A stretch of DNA of 64,000 nt, taken from Actinacidiphila acididurans (GTDB lineage Bacteria > Actinomycetota > Actinomycetes > Streptomycetales > Streptomycetaceae). Below the pieces are notes generated by a model. The model was not told where the DNA came from, ran no database searches, and saw nothing but the letters and a program-made list of their open reading frames with translations. This document shows, piece by piece, positions 47,622 through 55,933 of the stretch. Every line of letters begins with the position of its first letter. The first letter of the stretch is position 1. A program made the position numbers and the translations under genes. Location of the stretch: NCBI RefSeq assembly GCF_016918855.1, contig NZ_JADKYB010000006.1:372001-436000 (forward strand), in the 5' to 3' direction.

Positions 47622-48998
47622 GTGACGTCCCGTAGCCCGCGAGACACTCCGCTCCGCCTCGTCCCCCGCAGGCCGCTGACCGCGGCCCGCCGGACCGCCA
47701 CGACGCGCAGGTCCCGACCTCCGCGCCCGCCCGAGGGCACCCCCTCGGTCCCCGAACTCGCCCGCCTCGCCCGGGCCGAACTCGCCGACGCCGTACGGCT
47801 CGCGCACTGGGCGGGCACCGGCCCGGGCGCCGCGGGCACCACCGGGATACTTCCCGGGGCCGCGGTCGCCGAGGCGGCCGGGGCGCTGGCGATGACCGCC
47901 CGTCAGGTGCGGACCGAATGGGACCGGGCCCGGCTGGCCGGCCTGATCGAGCTGCACGGCGGCACCGCCCGGCCCGGCTGGCGGCTGCGCGCCTGGGACG
48001 ACGACGACACCGCGGTGCTGCGCGGCTGGGTCGCCCTCTTCGACGCCTGGTCGCTGGCCCACCCCTTCCTGCCCGGCCCCCCGCCCGGCGGCGGCGCCGA
48101 GCCCGACCCGGCGCTGGTCGCCGAAGTGGTCGAGGCCGTACCGCAGTTGCTGTCCTTCCTGCATCTGTCGCAGGGGCCGGTGGCGCTGGACACCCTGCTG
48201 GACCTGCTGCGCCAGCGGGTGGCCGAGCTGCGTACCGAGCGGCACGAGCCGCCGGCTGACGGTGACCCGCTGCCCGGGCTGCTCGAATGGGCGCTGGAGG
48301 CGGGAGCCCTGGTGGGAGCGCTGCGGCCGCGCGAGGCGCGGCGGCCGGACGAGGTGACGCTGACCCCCCTGGGCAGTTGGGCGGTGTGGGTGAAGCTGGA
48401 GCAGATCTGCGTGGCGGCGCAGGGCCCGGCCGGCCACATGGAGCAGTCGGCGGCGACCATGCTGCGCGCCTGCGCCACGCTGTCGCCCAGTCAGGCCCGG
48501 GCCGAGTACCGGGCGTGGCTGGCGGCGCGGCCGGTGGGCCCGGCGGTGGCCGAATTGCTGGAGACCGCGCGCGGGGACGACGCGCTGCTGCGCGGGCTGG
48601 CCTTCGAGGCGCTGCGGGTGGTCGGCGACCCGGCCGAGGCCGCGGTGAGCGCGGTGGTCGACGAGCCGGTGCTGCGTCCGTACGCGGTGCTGTGGCTGGC
48701 CGAACTCGACGGCGACGACCCGGACGCCGCCACCGCGCTGCTGACCCGCGAGGAGGCCACCTGGCTGTGGATCGACACGGCCGCGGCCGTCGCCGACCAC
48801 GGCGAGGACCACCTGCTGGTCAGCCACCTGGAGACCGCCGTGCAGGGCTCGGTGCCCGGGCTGCTGGAGGAGGTCAGGGGCGTGGGCCACCCGCGCACCG
48901 TGCAGGTGCTGGTGGCGCTGGCCGCCGCGCACCCGGACCCCGCGCTGGCCAAGGCGATGCGCCGCGCGGCCTTCCAGGTGCACACCGGCGAGGCGTAG
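47622..48998 (+). CDS. Conserved actinobacterial hypothetical protein, helical
   Basis: A 458-residue protein that I do not recognise as a known enzyme. It starts at GTG 47622 with GGGGAG nine bases upstream. After about 40 Arg/Pro-rich residues it is almost wholly alpha-helical, with amphipathic Ala/Leu/Glu helices. The C-terminal third (ELLETARGDDALLRGLAFEALRVVG and onwards) resembles HEAT-like helical repeats. There is no signal peptide, transmembrane helix or catalytic motif. It lies 54 bases downstream of the hydrolase gene in the same direction, so the two may be co-transcribed. Confidence 0.75.
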   Translation: MTSRSPRDTPLRLVPRRPLTAARRTATTRRSRPPRPPEGTPSVPELARLARAELADAVRLAHWAGTGPGAAGTTGILPGAAVAEAAGALAMTARQVRTEWDRARLAGLIELHGGTARPGWRLRAWDDDDTAVLRGWVALFDAWSLAHPFLPGPPPGGGAEPDPALVAEVVEAVPQLLSFLHLSQGPVALDTLLDLLRQRVAELRTERHEPPADGDPLPGLLEWALEAGALVGALRPREARRPDEVTLTPLGSWAVWVKLEQICVAAQGPAGHMEQSAATMLRACATLSPSQARAEYRAWLAARPVGPAVAELLETARGDDALLRGLAFEALRVVGDPAEAAVSAVVDEPVLRPYAVLWLAELDGDDPDAATALLTREEATWLWIDTAAAVADHGEDHLLVSHLETAVQGSVPGLLEEVRGVGHPRTVQVLVALAAAHPDPALAKAMRRAAFQVHTGEA

Positions 48999-49108
48999 CG
49001 CAAGGGGCGACTTCCGGCCGCACGTGACGCGCGTCACCGCTCAGCGGCGGGGCGCGCGCCGGCGGTCCGTACGGCCGTACCGGCTGCCGCCATGGTCGCC
49101 GTGACCGG

Positions 49109-49519
49109 TCAGGACGACACCGGTTCGGGTGCGTAGGTGCCAAAGGTCCACAGGTTGCCCTCGGCGTCGCGGGCGGCGTACTCCCGCGACCCGTAGTCCT
49201 GGTCGGTGAGCGGCATGACGATCTTCACCCCGAGGGCCGCCGCCCGGTCGTGGTGCGCGTCCACGTCGTCCACCACCACGTACACCTGCGTCGGGCCGAG
49301 CCCGCGCACGGCCCGGCCGTACTCGCTGTCCGGGCCCTCCTTGGCTGTGCCGAGCATCACCACCCCCGCCCCATGGGCGAGTTCGGCGTGCGCGACCGTG
49401 CCGTCCTCGTTCTCGTAACGTGCCAGCTCGGTGAAGCCGAACGCCTCCTTGAGCAGGGCGATCGCGCCCTTGGCGTCCTGGTAGCGCAGCGACGGGCAGA
49501 CGATGGGCGGGCCGGCCAT
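49109..49519 (-). CDS. VOC-family (glyoxalase/bleomycin-resistance fold) protein
   Basis: A 136-residue single-module vicinal oxygen chelate protein of the PhnB-like kind. Landmarks are PSLRYQDAKGAIALLKEAFGF (about 9-29), TVAHAELAHGAGVVMLG (about 41-57), VYVVVDDVDAHHDRAAALG and a C-terminal DAEGNLWTFGTY. It may bind a metal through His and Glu residues of these motifs, but whether it is an enzyme or a binding protein is unknown. ATG 49519 has GGAGG eight bases upstream. It is divergent from the ABC-F locus. Confidence 0.88.
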   Translation of the reverse strand: MAGPPIVCPSLRYQDAKGAIALLKEAFGFTELARYENEDGTVAHAELAHGAGVVMLGTAKEGPDSEYGRAVRGLGPTQVYVVVDDVDAHHDRAAALGVKIVMPLTDQDYGSREYAARDAEGNLWTFGTYAPEPVSS

Positions 49520-49643
49520 GGGTGCCGCCTCCTCGGTGGCGAGTCGGATCGTGCGTCCCGATACGTCAATTATGTGTGATACGCGCCACATCTGCCCGCT
49601 CGTGCCCGGTAAACCGCTTGCCGCCCCCCAGTAGACTCGTCGC

Positions 49644-49667
49644 ATGGCAGTTCTCCTCCTTGATTAG
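49644..49667 (+). CDS. Seven-codon leader ORF upstream of the ABC-F gene
   Basis: ATGGCAGTTCTCCTCCTTGA plus TTAG encodes MAVLLLD and a stop, 60 bases before the ABC-F start. TAGACT, a plausible -10 box, ends six bases before the ATG, so the transcript could begin at or next to the start codon (leaderless). The ORF sits inside an inverted repeat CGTCGC (49638-49643) and GCGACG (49670-49675). Antibiotic-inducible ABC-F genes are often controlled by ribosome stalling on such leader peptides; that role is inferred here. Confidence 0.5.
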   Translation: MAVLLLD

Positions 49668-49727
49668 CGGCGACGCACGACCTCGACGCCCCCCGACAGT
49701 CGTCCGTCCCGTCCTGGAGTTCTTTCC

Positions 49728-51326
49728 GTGATCACTGCCACCGGCATCGAGCTGCGCGCCGGCGCCCGCATCCTTCTCGAGTCCGCCTCCTTCCGCGTCG
49801 CCAAGGGCGACCGCATCGGTCTGGTCGGCCGCAACGGCGCCGGCAAGACCACCCTCACCAAGGTCCTGGCCGGTGAGGGGCTGCCCGCCGCCGGATCCGT
49901 GGCCAGCTCCGGCGAGGTCGGCTACCTGCCGCAGGACCCGCGCACCGGCGACCTGGACGTGCTCGCCAGCGACCGCGTCCTGTCCGCCCGCGGCCTGGAC
50001 ACGGTGCTGCGCAAAATGCGCGAGAACGAGCAGCGGATGGCCACCGGAAAGGGCGCCACCCGCGAGACCGCGATGAAGAAATACGCCCGCCTGGAGACGG
50101 AATTCCTCACCAAGGGCGGATACGCCGCCGAGGCCGAGGCCGCCACCATCGCCGCCGCGCTCGGCCTGCCCGACCGGGTCCTCGGCCAGCCGCTGCACAC
50201 CCTCTCCGGCGGCCAGCGGCGCCGGGTGGAGCTGGCCCGGATTCTCTTCTCCGACGCCGACACGCTGCTGCTGGACGAGCCGACCAACCACCTGGACGCC
50301 GACTCCATCGCCTGGCTGCGCGACTACCTGAAGACGTACCGCGGCGGGTTCATCGTCATCTCGCACGACGTCAAACTCATCGACACCGTGGTCAACAAGG
50401 TGTTCTACCTGGACGCCAACCGGTCCCGGATCGATGTGTACAACATGGGCTGGAAGCTGTATCTCGAGCAGCGCGAGGCGGACGAGAAACGGCGCCGCCG
50501 CGAGCGGGCGAATGCCGAGAAGAAGGCCGCCGCGCTGAATTCGCAGGCCGACAAGATGCGTGCCAAGGCCACCAAGACCGTGGCCGCGCAGAACATGGCG
50601 CGCCGCGCGGAGAAGCTGCTGTCCGGGCTGGAGGACGCCCGGCAGGCCGACAAGGTGGCCCGGCTGCGCTTCCCCGAGCCCGCGCCTTGTGGCCGGACCC
50701 CGCTGATGGCCTCGGGCCTGTCCAAGTCCTACGGGTCCCTGGAGATCTTCAGCGGCGTCGACCTGGCCATCGACCGCGGCTCCCGGGTGGTCATCCTCGG
50801 CCTCAACGGCGCCGGCAAGACCACCCTGCTGCGGCTGCTGTCCGGCATCGAGAAGCCCGACACCGGCGAGGTCACCCCCGGCCACGGCCTCAAGCTGGGC
50901 TATTACGCCCAGGAGCACGAGACCCTGGACCCGCAGCGCACCGTGCTGGAGAACATGCGCTCCTCCGCGCCGGACACCGACCTGGCCGAGATCCGCAAGA
51001 TCCTCGGCTCCTTCCTGTTCTCCGGCGACGACGTGGACAAGCCGGCCGGCGTGCTGTCCGGCGGCGAGAAGACCCGGCTGGCGCTGGCCACGCTCGTGGT
51101 CTCCAGCGCCAATGTGCTGCTGCTCGACGAGCCCACCAACAACCTCGATCCGGCCTCGCGCGAGGAGATCCTCGGCGCGCTGCACACCTTCACCGGCGCG
51201 GTCGTGCTCGTCACCCACGACGAGGGCGCGGTCGAGGCCCTCCAGCCCGAGCGGATCATCCTGCTGCCGGACGGCGTCGAGGACCTGTGGGGCCAGGAGT
51301 ACGCGGACCTGGTGGCCCTGGCATGA
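49728..51326 (+). CDS. ABC-F family ATPase (ribosome-associated)
   Basis: A 532-residue soluble protein with two ABC domains and no membrane helices. Domain 1 has Walker A GRNGAGKTT (about 35), signature LSGGQRRR and LLLDEPTNHLD. Domain 2 has GLNGAGKTT (about 362), signature LSGGEKTR and LLLDEPTNNLD. The inter-domain P-site-tRNA linker (about 245-310) is strongly basic and helical (EQREADEKRRRRERANAEKK). Such proteins act on the ribosome as translation factors or antibiotic protectors. GTG 49728 has CTGGAG eight bases upstream. A leader ORF precedes it. Whether it gives resistance or is a housekeeping factor cannot be decided. Confidence 0.93.
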   Translation: MITATGIELRAGARILLESASFRVAKGDRIGLVGRNGAGKTTLTKVLAGEGLPAAGSVASSGEVGYLPQDPRTGDLDVLASDRVLSARGLDTVLRKMRENEQRMATGKGATRETAMKKYARLETEFLTKGGYAAEAEAATIAAALGLPDRVLGQPLHTLSGGQRRRVELARILFSDADTLLLDEPTNHLDADSIAWLRDYLKTYRGGFIVISHDVKLIDTVVNKVFYLDANRSRIDVYNMGWKLYLEQREADEKRRRRERANAEKKAAALNSQADKMRAKATKTVAAQNMARRAEKLLSGLEDARQADKVARLRFPEPAPCGRTPLMASGLSKSYGSLEIFSGVDLAIDRGSRVVILGLNGAGKTTLLRLLSGIEKPDTGEVTPGHGLKLGYYAQEHETLDPQRTVLENMRSSAPDTDLAEIRKILGSFLFSGDDVDKPAGVLSGGEKTRLALATLVVSSANVLLLDEPTNNLDPASREEILGALHTFTGAVVLVTHDEGAVEALQPERIILLPDGVEDLWGQEYADLVALA

Positions 51327-51351
51327 GCGGGGCCTGACCGCCGCTGACCGT

Positions 51352-51379
51352 GTGCGGGGCCCGCGGCCGGGCTCCGCAC
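51352..51379 (+). terminator. Hairpin terminator after the ABC-F gene
   Basis: A 12-position stem with one mismatch (GTGCGG-G-GCCCG with CGGGC-T-CCGCAC) and a CGGC loop, 26 bases after the ABC-F stop. There is no U-tract. Confidence 0.65.
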
Positions 51380-51383
51380 GCAT

Positions 51384-51684
51384 GCCGAATCGATCATTCG
51401 GCCCATCCTTGATCCTTCATCTGCGTGAGTCCGGCTGGTACCGGGGCGGTGGACCGCGTCCGGTCCGCCGCCGCGCCGACGATCAGCCCCGTGACCACGG
51501 CAAACCCCTTACCAACCACGGCTGACCTGCAAATATTCCCCGAAGCCCGAACCGGGTACGGAATTGCCGGGCCGGAAAACCGCCCGCCCGGCCCTTGCGC
51601 GGGCTCCATCTCGGCATTCACGGTGCGAATGTCCCCTGACGGACCTTGTCGAATGGGTGGCCAGGACGGCACTTAGGGGTGATC
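51384..51684. promoter_or_regulatory. GATC-rich upstream region of gbn, with a perfect palindrome
   Basis: The 396-base gap 51327-51722 is lower in GC than its surroundings. It contains GATC at 51392, 51411, 51481 and 51681, two of them in the form GATCAT. A palindrome GCCGAAT-CGATC-ATTCGGC spans 51384-51402. Gbn is reported to bind GATC sequences, so this may be an autoregulatory region. No other gene is visible here. Confidence 0.4.
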
Positions 51685-51722
51685 ATGAGAGTCCATAGCG
51701 CACTTCCCTTGAGGAGGCACGG

Positions 51723-51944
51723 GTGGCCGAGACTCTGAAGAAGGGCAGCCGGGTGACCGGCGCCGCGCGCGAGAAGCTCGCGGCAGACCTGAAGAAGAAG
51801 TACGACTCCGGTGCGAGCATCCGGGCGCTGGCCGAGGAGACCGGCCGCTCGTACGGGTTCGTGCACCGGATGCTCAGCGAGTCCGGTGTGACCCTGCGTG
51901 GTCGCGGCGGTGCCACACGGGGCAAGAAGGCCACCGCGGCCTGA
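51723..51944 (+). CDS. gbn: Gbn-like nucleoid-associated HTH protein
   Basis: A 73-residue basic protein with a single helix-turn-helix (SIRALAEETGRSYGFVHRML, about 33-52) and a Lys/Arg/Gly-rich tail. It is nearly identical to what I recall of Streptomyces Gbn (SCO1839), a small abundant protein that binds GATC sites and affects sporulation and antibiotic production. GTG 51723 has GAGGAGG five bases upstream, which predicts strong translation. It sits beside an enoyl-CoA hydratase gene, as in S. coelicolor (from memory). Confidence 0.92.
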   Translation: MAETLKKGSRVTGAAREKLAADLKKKYDSGASIRALAEETGRSYGFVHRMLSESGVTLRGRGGATRGKKATAA

Positions 51945-52083
51945 CCCCCGCGGGCTGGGCGGCGTATCCGACCCGGCAGCTGCGCCCCGGCGGGTCCGGA
52001 CCCGTCCGTACCCGGGGGCACGCCGTGGCCCATGGCTGGTTACTCTTCGGTAGTCCTGTCCGTGGTCCGCTCGGAGGCGCTCG

Positions 52084-52875
52084 ATGCCCAAAGACAACAC
52101 GTTGCTCGATCGTGACGGAGTACGGCTCACCGTCGACGACACCGTCGCGAACGTCACCCTGACCAACCCGGCCAAGCGCAACGCGCAGTCGTTCGCACTG
52201 TGGCGGGCCCTCGCCGAGGCCGGTCGGCTGTTGCCCGGGCAGGTACGGGTCGTGGTGCTGCGCGGTGAAGGGCTGTCCTTCTCCGCGGGGCTCGACCGGC
52301 AGGCGTTCACGCCCGAGGGCTTCGACGGGGAGCCGTCGTTCCTGGATCTCGCGCGGTATCCGGAGCAGGAACTCGACTCGGTCATCGCGCGGTACCAGGA
52401 GGCGTTCACCTGGTGGCGGCGCACCGACGTGATCACGGTCGCCGCCGTCCAGGGGCATGCGATCGGCGCCGGTTTCCAGTTGGCCCTCGCCTGCGATCTG
52501 CGGGTCTGCGCCGACGACGTGCAGTTCGCCATGCGCGAGACCAGCCTGGGCCTGGTGCCGGACCTGACCGGCACCAAGTCGCTGGTGGACCTGGTCGGCT
52601 ACGCCCGCGCGCTGGAGATCTGCGTGACCGGCCGTTTCGTGCGCGCCGCGGAAGCCGAACGGATCGGCCTGGCCACGGTGGTCGTACCCGCCGCCGAACT
52701 CGACGCCACCGTCAAGGACCTGGTGGCCGGCCTCCTCACGGCTCCCCGCGCCGCTGTCAACGAGACGAAGGCCCTCCTCCTTTCCGCCCGCCACAACACC
52801 CCCGCCGAACAGCACGCCGCCGAACGCGAGGCCCAGGGCCGCCGCCTGCGCGATCTGGCGGGCCTGGGGGAGTAG
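52084..52875 (+). CDS. Enoyl-CoA hydratase/isomerase family protein
   Basis: A 263-residue crotonase-fold protein. The CoA-binding and oxyanion region is RGEGLSFSAGLDRQAF (about 60-75), and the second oxyanion segment is VQGHAIGAGFQLALACDLRV (about 121-140). ETSLGLVPDLTGT lies where the catalytic Glu of hydratases is expected (about 156). It probably hydrates or isomerises an acyl-CoA; the specific substrate is unknown. ATG 52084 has GGAGG six bases upstream. It is in the same direction as gbn, with 139 bases between them, and is followed by an intergenic repeat. Confidence 0.9.
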   Translation: MPKDNTLLDRDGVRLTVDDTVANVTLTNPAKRNAQSFALWRALAEAGRLLPGQVRVVVLRGEGLSFSAGLDRQAFTPEGFDGEPSFLDLARYPEQELDSVIARYQEAFTWWRRTDVITVAAVQGHAIGAGFQLALACDLRVCADDVQFAMRETSLGLVPDLTGTKSLVDLVGYARALEICVTGRFVRAAEAERIGLATVVVPAAELDATVKDLVAGLLTAPRAAVNETKALLLSARHNTPAEQHAAEREAQGRRLRDLAGLGE

Positions 52876-52876
52876 C

Positions 52877-53095
52877 GGGCCCGCCCGCCGGCGAGAGCGC
52901 CCCGCAGGGGCGCGGGGCTGTTGTTGATATGCGGCTGGCGCCGCGTGGGCGCGATCAGCCACTCACCGGCCGGTGGTCCGGACACGACAGCAATTGCCCC
53001 TTTGGGGCGGTGACGACCCGCGCCACGGATGTGGCTGAGCGCGCAGTTCCCCGCGCCCCTGACTGCTCCCGGCGAACCGCGCAGCGGTGGGTCAC
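52877..53095. repeat. Dispersed intergenic repeat, copy D, in a convergent gap
   Basis: It fills the gap between the enoyl-CoA hydratase and the convergent P10-family gene. Bases 52895-52917 equal 38455-38477 exactly. Bases 52967-53059 align with 38525-38618 with a single indel and a small number of substitutions. Bases 52926-52960 match copy A in reverse. Arms GGGGCGCGGGG and CCCCGCGCCCC face each other, so a hairpin can form. Confidence 0.88.
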
Positions 53096-53853
53096 CCGAC
53101 ATCCGTGACCAGCACCGCTACCGTGACGGGGCCAGGGGCACCCGCGGTGGTGACCGCGGTGGCGACCTGGCGGGCGACTTGGAGGGGGACCAGGCCGGGG
53201 GCGACGGCGATCTGGATCTGGACGCGGCGGCCGGGGTGGCGGTCGTCGGCGGTGGCGTCGAGGACGCGCAGACCGGAGCCGAAGCCGGCGAGGGCCGCGG
53301 TCAGGCCCACCACGCCGGGCACGGCGAGGGCCGCCACCTCCAGTGGGCCGCCGGGGTCGCCGCCGGAGACCGCGGGCCCGGCCGCGACGGGGGCGTCGGC
53401 GGGCGGGGCCGGCTGCGGCCCGTCGAGCAGGCCGGTCACCCGCAGGTCCACCGCGGTGACGGCGAGCCCGAGCAGATCGGTCGCCGCCGACCACAGCGCG
53501 GACCGCAGCCGTTCGGCGACGGCGGGCAGTGGCTCGTCGATGCCGGCCTCGAAGGCCGCCGAGATCCGGACCGGTACGTGCGGCAGGGCCCCGGCGGGTG
53601 CGCCGGGAGCGGGCGCGGCCAGGGGCGTGTCGGGCGACGGCATGTCGAGCGCCGCGTCCACCGCGCCCAGCCGTATCCCCGGCAGCCCCGCACAGGCCCG
53701 GCGCAGCACCCGTACCGCCGCGTTCTCGGTGATCCATGACGTGTCGTCGGCGCCCCCCAGGGGAAGGAGGCGGCCGAGGGCCACCTGCTCGCGCACCGCA
53801 CGGGTCAACGGGTCCGCCGACGCGGCGGAAGTCGCGGGAGATGGCATGGTCAC
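53092..53853 (-). CDS. P10-family hypothetical protein divergent from the Asp23 operon
   Basis: A 253-residue Ala/Pro/Val-rich protein that I recall being labelled nucleopolyhedrovirus P10 family in Streptomyces genomes; the name carries no functional meaning. The first 90 residues (LTRAVREQVALGRLLPLGG, then ENAAVRVLRRACAGLPGIRL) and the last 60 (QIQIAVAPGLVPLQVARQVATAV) resemble two Asp23-like halves. GTG 53853 has GGAGG eight bases upstream; ATG 53847 is an alternative. There is no membrane segment. It is divergent from the asp23 gene, so a link to envelope stress is likely. Confidence 0.75.
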   Translation of the reverse strand: MTMPSPATSAASADPLTRAVREQVALGRLLPLGGADDTSWITENAAVRVLRRACAGLPGIRLGAVDAALDMPSPDTPLAAPAPGAPAGALPHVPVRISAAFEAGIDEPLPAVAERLRSALWSAATDLLGLAVTAVDLRVTGLLDGPQPAPPADAPVAAGPAVSGGDPGGPLEVAALAVPGVVGLTAALAGFGSGLRVLDATADDRHPGRRVQIQIAVAPGLVPLQVARQVATAVTTAGAPGPVTVAVLVTDVG

Positions 53854-53984
53854 GGATATCGCCTCCACTGGCCGGTCACCCGATCGGCGGCCGGGGTCAT
53901 CCACTGGCCGCATCCCCGCGGCGGGGCGCGGCACGCGGACCTAGTGTGGAACATGGATCAGTCCATACGGAGGGACGACTCGCA

Positions 53985-54470
53985 ATGACCGAGACCGCGC
54001 AGTACAACCGGCCGGAACCGGACGGCTCGTCCGAGGGCAGAACCCTGGAGAAGGGCGCGGGGCGCAGGGCGCTCGGCGATCCGGGCTCGCGGGGCCGCAC
54101 CACCATCGCCGACGGCGTGGTCGAGAAGATCGCCGGGCTCGCGGCGCGCGACGTGGTGGGCGTGCACGCCATGGGCACCGGACTGGCCCGTACCTTCGGC
54201 GCGGTCCGCGACCGGGTGCCGGGCGGCGGCCGGTCGGTCACCCGGGGCGTCAAGGCCGAGGTCGGCGAGGTGCAGACCGCCCTCGACCTGGACATCGTGG
54301 TGGACTACGGCGTCTCGATCGTCGAGGTCGCCCGCGCGGTACGGGAGAACGTGGTCGCCGCCGTCGAGCGGATGACCGGTCTGGAGGTCGTCGAGGTCAA
54401 CGTCGCCGTCGACGATGTCAAACTGCCGGACGAACCCGATGAGGAAGAGCGTGAGCAAAGGGTTCAGTAG
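53985..54470 (+). CDS. Asp23/Gls24 family envelope stress protein
   Basis: A 161-residue Asp23-family protein. After about 38 polar residues, the Asp23 domain begins TTIADGVVEKIAGLAARDVVGV (about 39-60) and continues with DLDIVVDYGVSIVEVARAVRENVVAAVERMTGLEVVEVNVAVDDV. The tail is acidic (DEPDEEEREQ). ATG 53985 has GGAGGG ten bases upstream. Asp23 proteins are held at the membrane by AmaP, encoded at the end of this operon. It is the first gene of the operon. Confidence 0.92.
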   Translation: MTETAQYNRPEPDGSSEGRTLEKGAGRRALGDPGSRGRTTIADGVVEKIAGLAARDVVGVHAMGTGLARTFGAVRDRVPGGGRSVTRGVKAEVGEVQTALDLDIVVDYGVSIVEVARAVRENVVAAVERMTGLEVVEVNVAVDDVKLPDEPDEEEREQRVQ

Positions 54471-54548
54471 CGGGTCCAACACACGTGCGGACAGTCGACG
54501 AGCGGACGGCCGCGCCGGTGCGGACGGTTAGGGGACGGAGTGCGCGGA

Positions 54549-54743
54549 ATGAGTATGGCGGTGATCGGCCTGGTCGTCGGGATGGCGCTGGGCTTCGCCG
54601 GATATTTCGGTGGGTTCGGGGCGTTCCTGCTGGTGGCGGCGCTGGGAGCGGTCGGTTTCGTGGCGGGCAAGTTCATCGATGGTGATCTCGAACCGGGGGA
54701 GTTCTTCCGTTCCCGGGACCGCGACCGTGACCGGCGCCGTTGA
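54549..54743 (+). CDS. Small membrane protein in the Asp23 operon
   Basis: A 64-residue protein: a hydrophobic N-terminal 40 residues forming two short helices rich in glycine (AVIGLVVGMALGFAGYFGG, FLLVAALGAVGFVAGKF) and a charged tail ending RDRDRDRRR. ATG 54549 has GGAG eight bases upstream; a GTG at 54540 is also in frame. The stop TGA overlaps the next ATG (TGATG). The layout is like the small DUF2273-type proteins found in asp23 operons, though I cannot confirm the family. Confidence 0.8.
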   Translation: MSMAVIGLVVGMALGFAGYFGGFGAFLLVAALGAVGFVAGKFIDGDLEPGEFFRSRDRDRDRRR

Positions 54744-55126
54744 TGGCGGCAGCCGTCCCCGCGCAGTTGCCCGCCGCCGACCGGGGCAGCCTGCGCATCG
54801 CGGACCGGGTGGTCGCGAAGATCGCCGCTCAGGCGGCCGGTGAGGTGCTGTCGGACGTGCCGGGCGCGGACCTGGTGCCCCGCGGCACCACGCCGCACGC
54901 TTCGGTTTCGGTGCGCAAGAGCGGTACCCGGGACGCGGCGCGGCTGCGGCTGACCCTCGAACTGGGGTATCCGGCCGACATCGGCGCCGTCTGCGGCTCG
55001 GTGCGGCGTCATGTGACGGACAAGGTCGCGGCGTTGACGGGCATGGACGTGCCCGAGGTGGCCGTGGAGGTCGAACGGCTGCACTCGGCGGCGGCCCGCC
55101 GCCGGGACGAGGGGAGGGTGGAGTGA
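54743..55126 (+). CDS. Second Asp23-like protein
   Basis: A 127-residue protein with one Asp23 domain: GSLRIADRVVAKIAAQAAGEV (about 15-35), then RLRLTLELGYPADIGAVCGSVRRHV and KVAALTGMDVPEVAVEVERL. It is shorter than the first Asp23 protein, without its N-terminal polar extension. Its ATG 54743 shares a base with the upstream stop and its stop overlaps the next GTG (GTGA). The coupling implies co-production and perhaps a hetero-assembly of the two Asp23 proteins. Confidence 0.88.
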   Translation: MAAAVPAQLPAADRGSLRIADRVVAKIAAQAAGEVLSDVPGADLVPRGTTPHASVSVRKSGTRDAARLRLTLELGYPADIGAVCGSVRRHVTDKVAALTGMDVPEVAVEVERLHSAAARRRDEGRVE

Positions 55127-55854
55127 GCGACGAGGAGCCCCCGGCGCCCTCCGGGGACGGACCGGAATCCGGCCCCGGAGGCGGCGAGGACGGTGGGGAG
55201 AGCGGTCGGGAACAGGCCGCCGGCCCCGGCAAGGTCAGCATCGAGAAGCGCCCCGAACCCGAGCGCATCCCTCCGTACGCGGTGAGCTCCGACGAGCCCG
55301 GGCAGGTGAAGGCGCGCCGGTTCTGGTCCGGCCGCCGGGTGCCGGCCGCGATCACCGCTGCCGCCGCCCTGGCGCTGTCCGGCCTGTTCCTGTACGACAT
55401 CGCGTCGGTGCGCGCCGACCGCAAGGCCATGCAGTGGCGGGTCCGGCTCGCCGACGAACTCGCCACCCGGCACCTGGGCAACGTGTGGATCATCGTCGGC
55501 GCCTCGGTGGCCGCCGCGCTCGGCCTGTGGCTGCTCGTGCTGGCGCTCACCCCCGGCGAGCGCGGACTGCTGCCGATGGTCCGGCGCGGCCCGACCACGG
55601 TGCGCGCCGGACTGGACCGGCGGGCCGCCGAACTCGTGCTGCGCGACCGGGCGATGGAGGTCGCCGGCATCCGCTGGGCCCGGGTCGTGGTCGGCCGCCG
55701 CCGGATCACCGCCCGGGCCGCGTCGCACTTCCGCGACCTGGAGGACGTACGCCGGGACCTGACCGCGGCGCTCGGCGACGCGGTCCGGCAGCTCGGGCTG
55801 GCCCGGCCGCCGGACCTGACCGTGCGCGTGCACCGGGCCGAGAAGAAGGCGTAG
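55123..55854 (+). CDS. DUF6286 two-helix membrane protein of the Asp23 operon
   Basis: A 243-residue protein. About 65 acidic Gly/Pro/Glu residues face the cytoplasm, followed by two hydrophobic helices (AAITAAAALALSGLFLYDIA at about 78-97 and VWIIVGASVAAALGLWLLVLAL at about 122-143). A C-terminal domain of about 90 residues follows (TTVRAGLDRRAAELVLRDRA onwards) with an alkaline-shock-like alpha/beta pattern. It starts at GTG 55123 in overlap with the second asp23 gene. The function is not established, but topology and position suggest membrane docking of Asp23 proteins. Confidence 0.85.
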   Translation: MSDEEPPAPSGDGPESGPGGGEDGGESGREQAAGPGKVSIEKRPEPERIPPYAVSSDEPGQVKARRFWSGRRVPAAITAAAALALSGLFLYDIASVRADRKAMQWRVRLADELATRHLGNVWIIVGASVAAALGLWLLVLALTPGERGLLPMVRRGPTTVRAGLDRRAAELVLRDRAMEVAGIRWARVVVGRRRITARAASHFRDLEDVRRDLTAALGDAVRQLGLARPPDLTVRVHRAEKKA

Positions 55855-55933
55855 GCGCGGACGGCATGAGGGCGAGGGACGAAGGCGTCGTGAGGACGCG
55901 GGGCGAGGAAGAACCGGAAGAAGGGGTGAGGGC

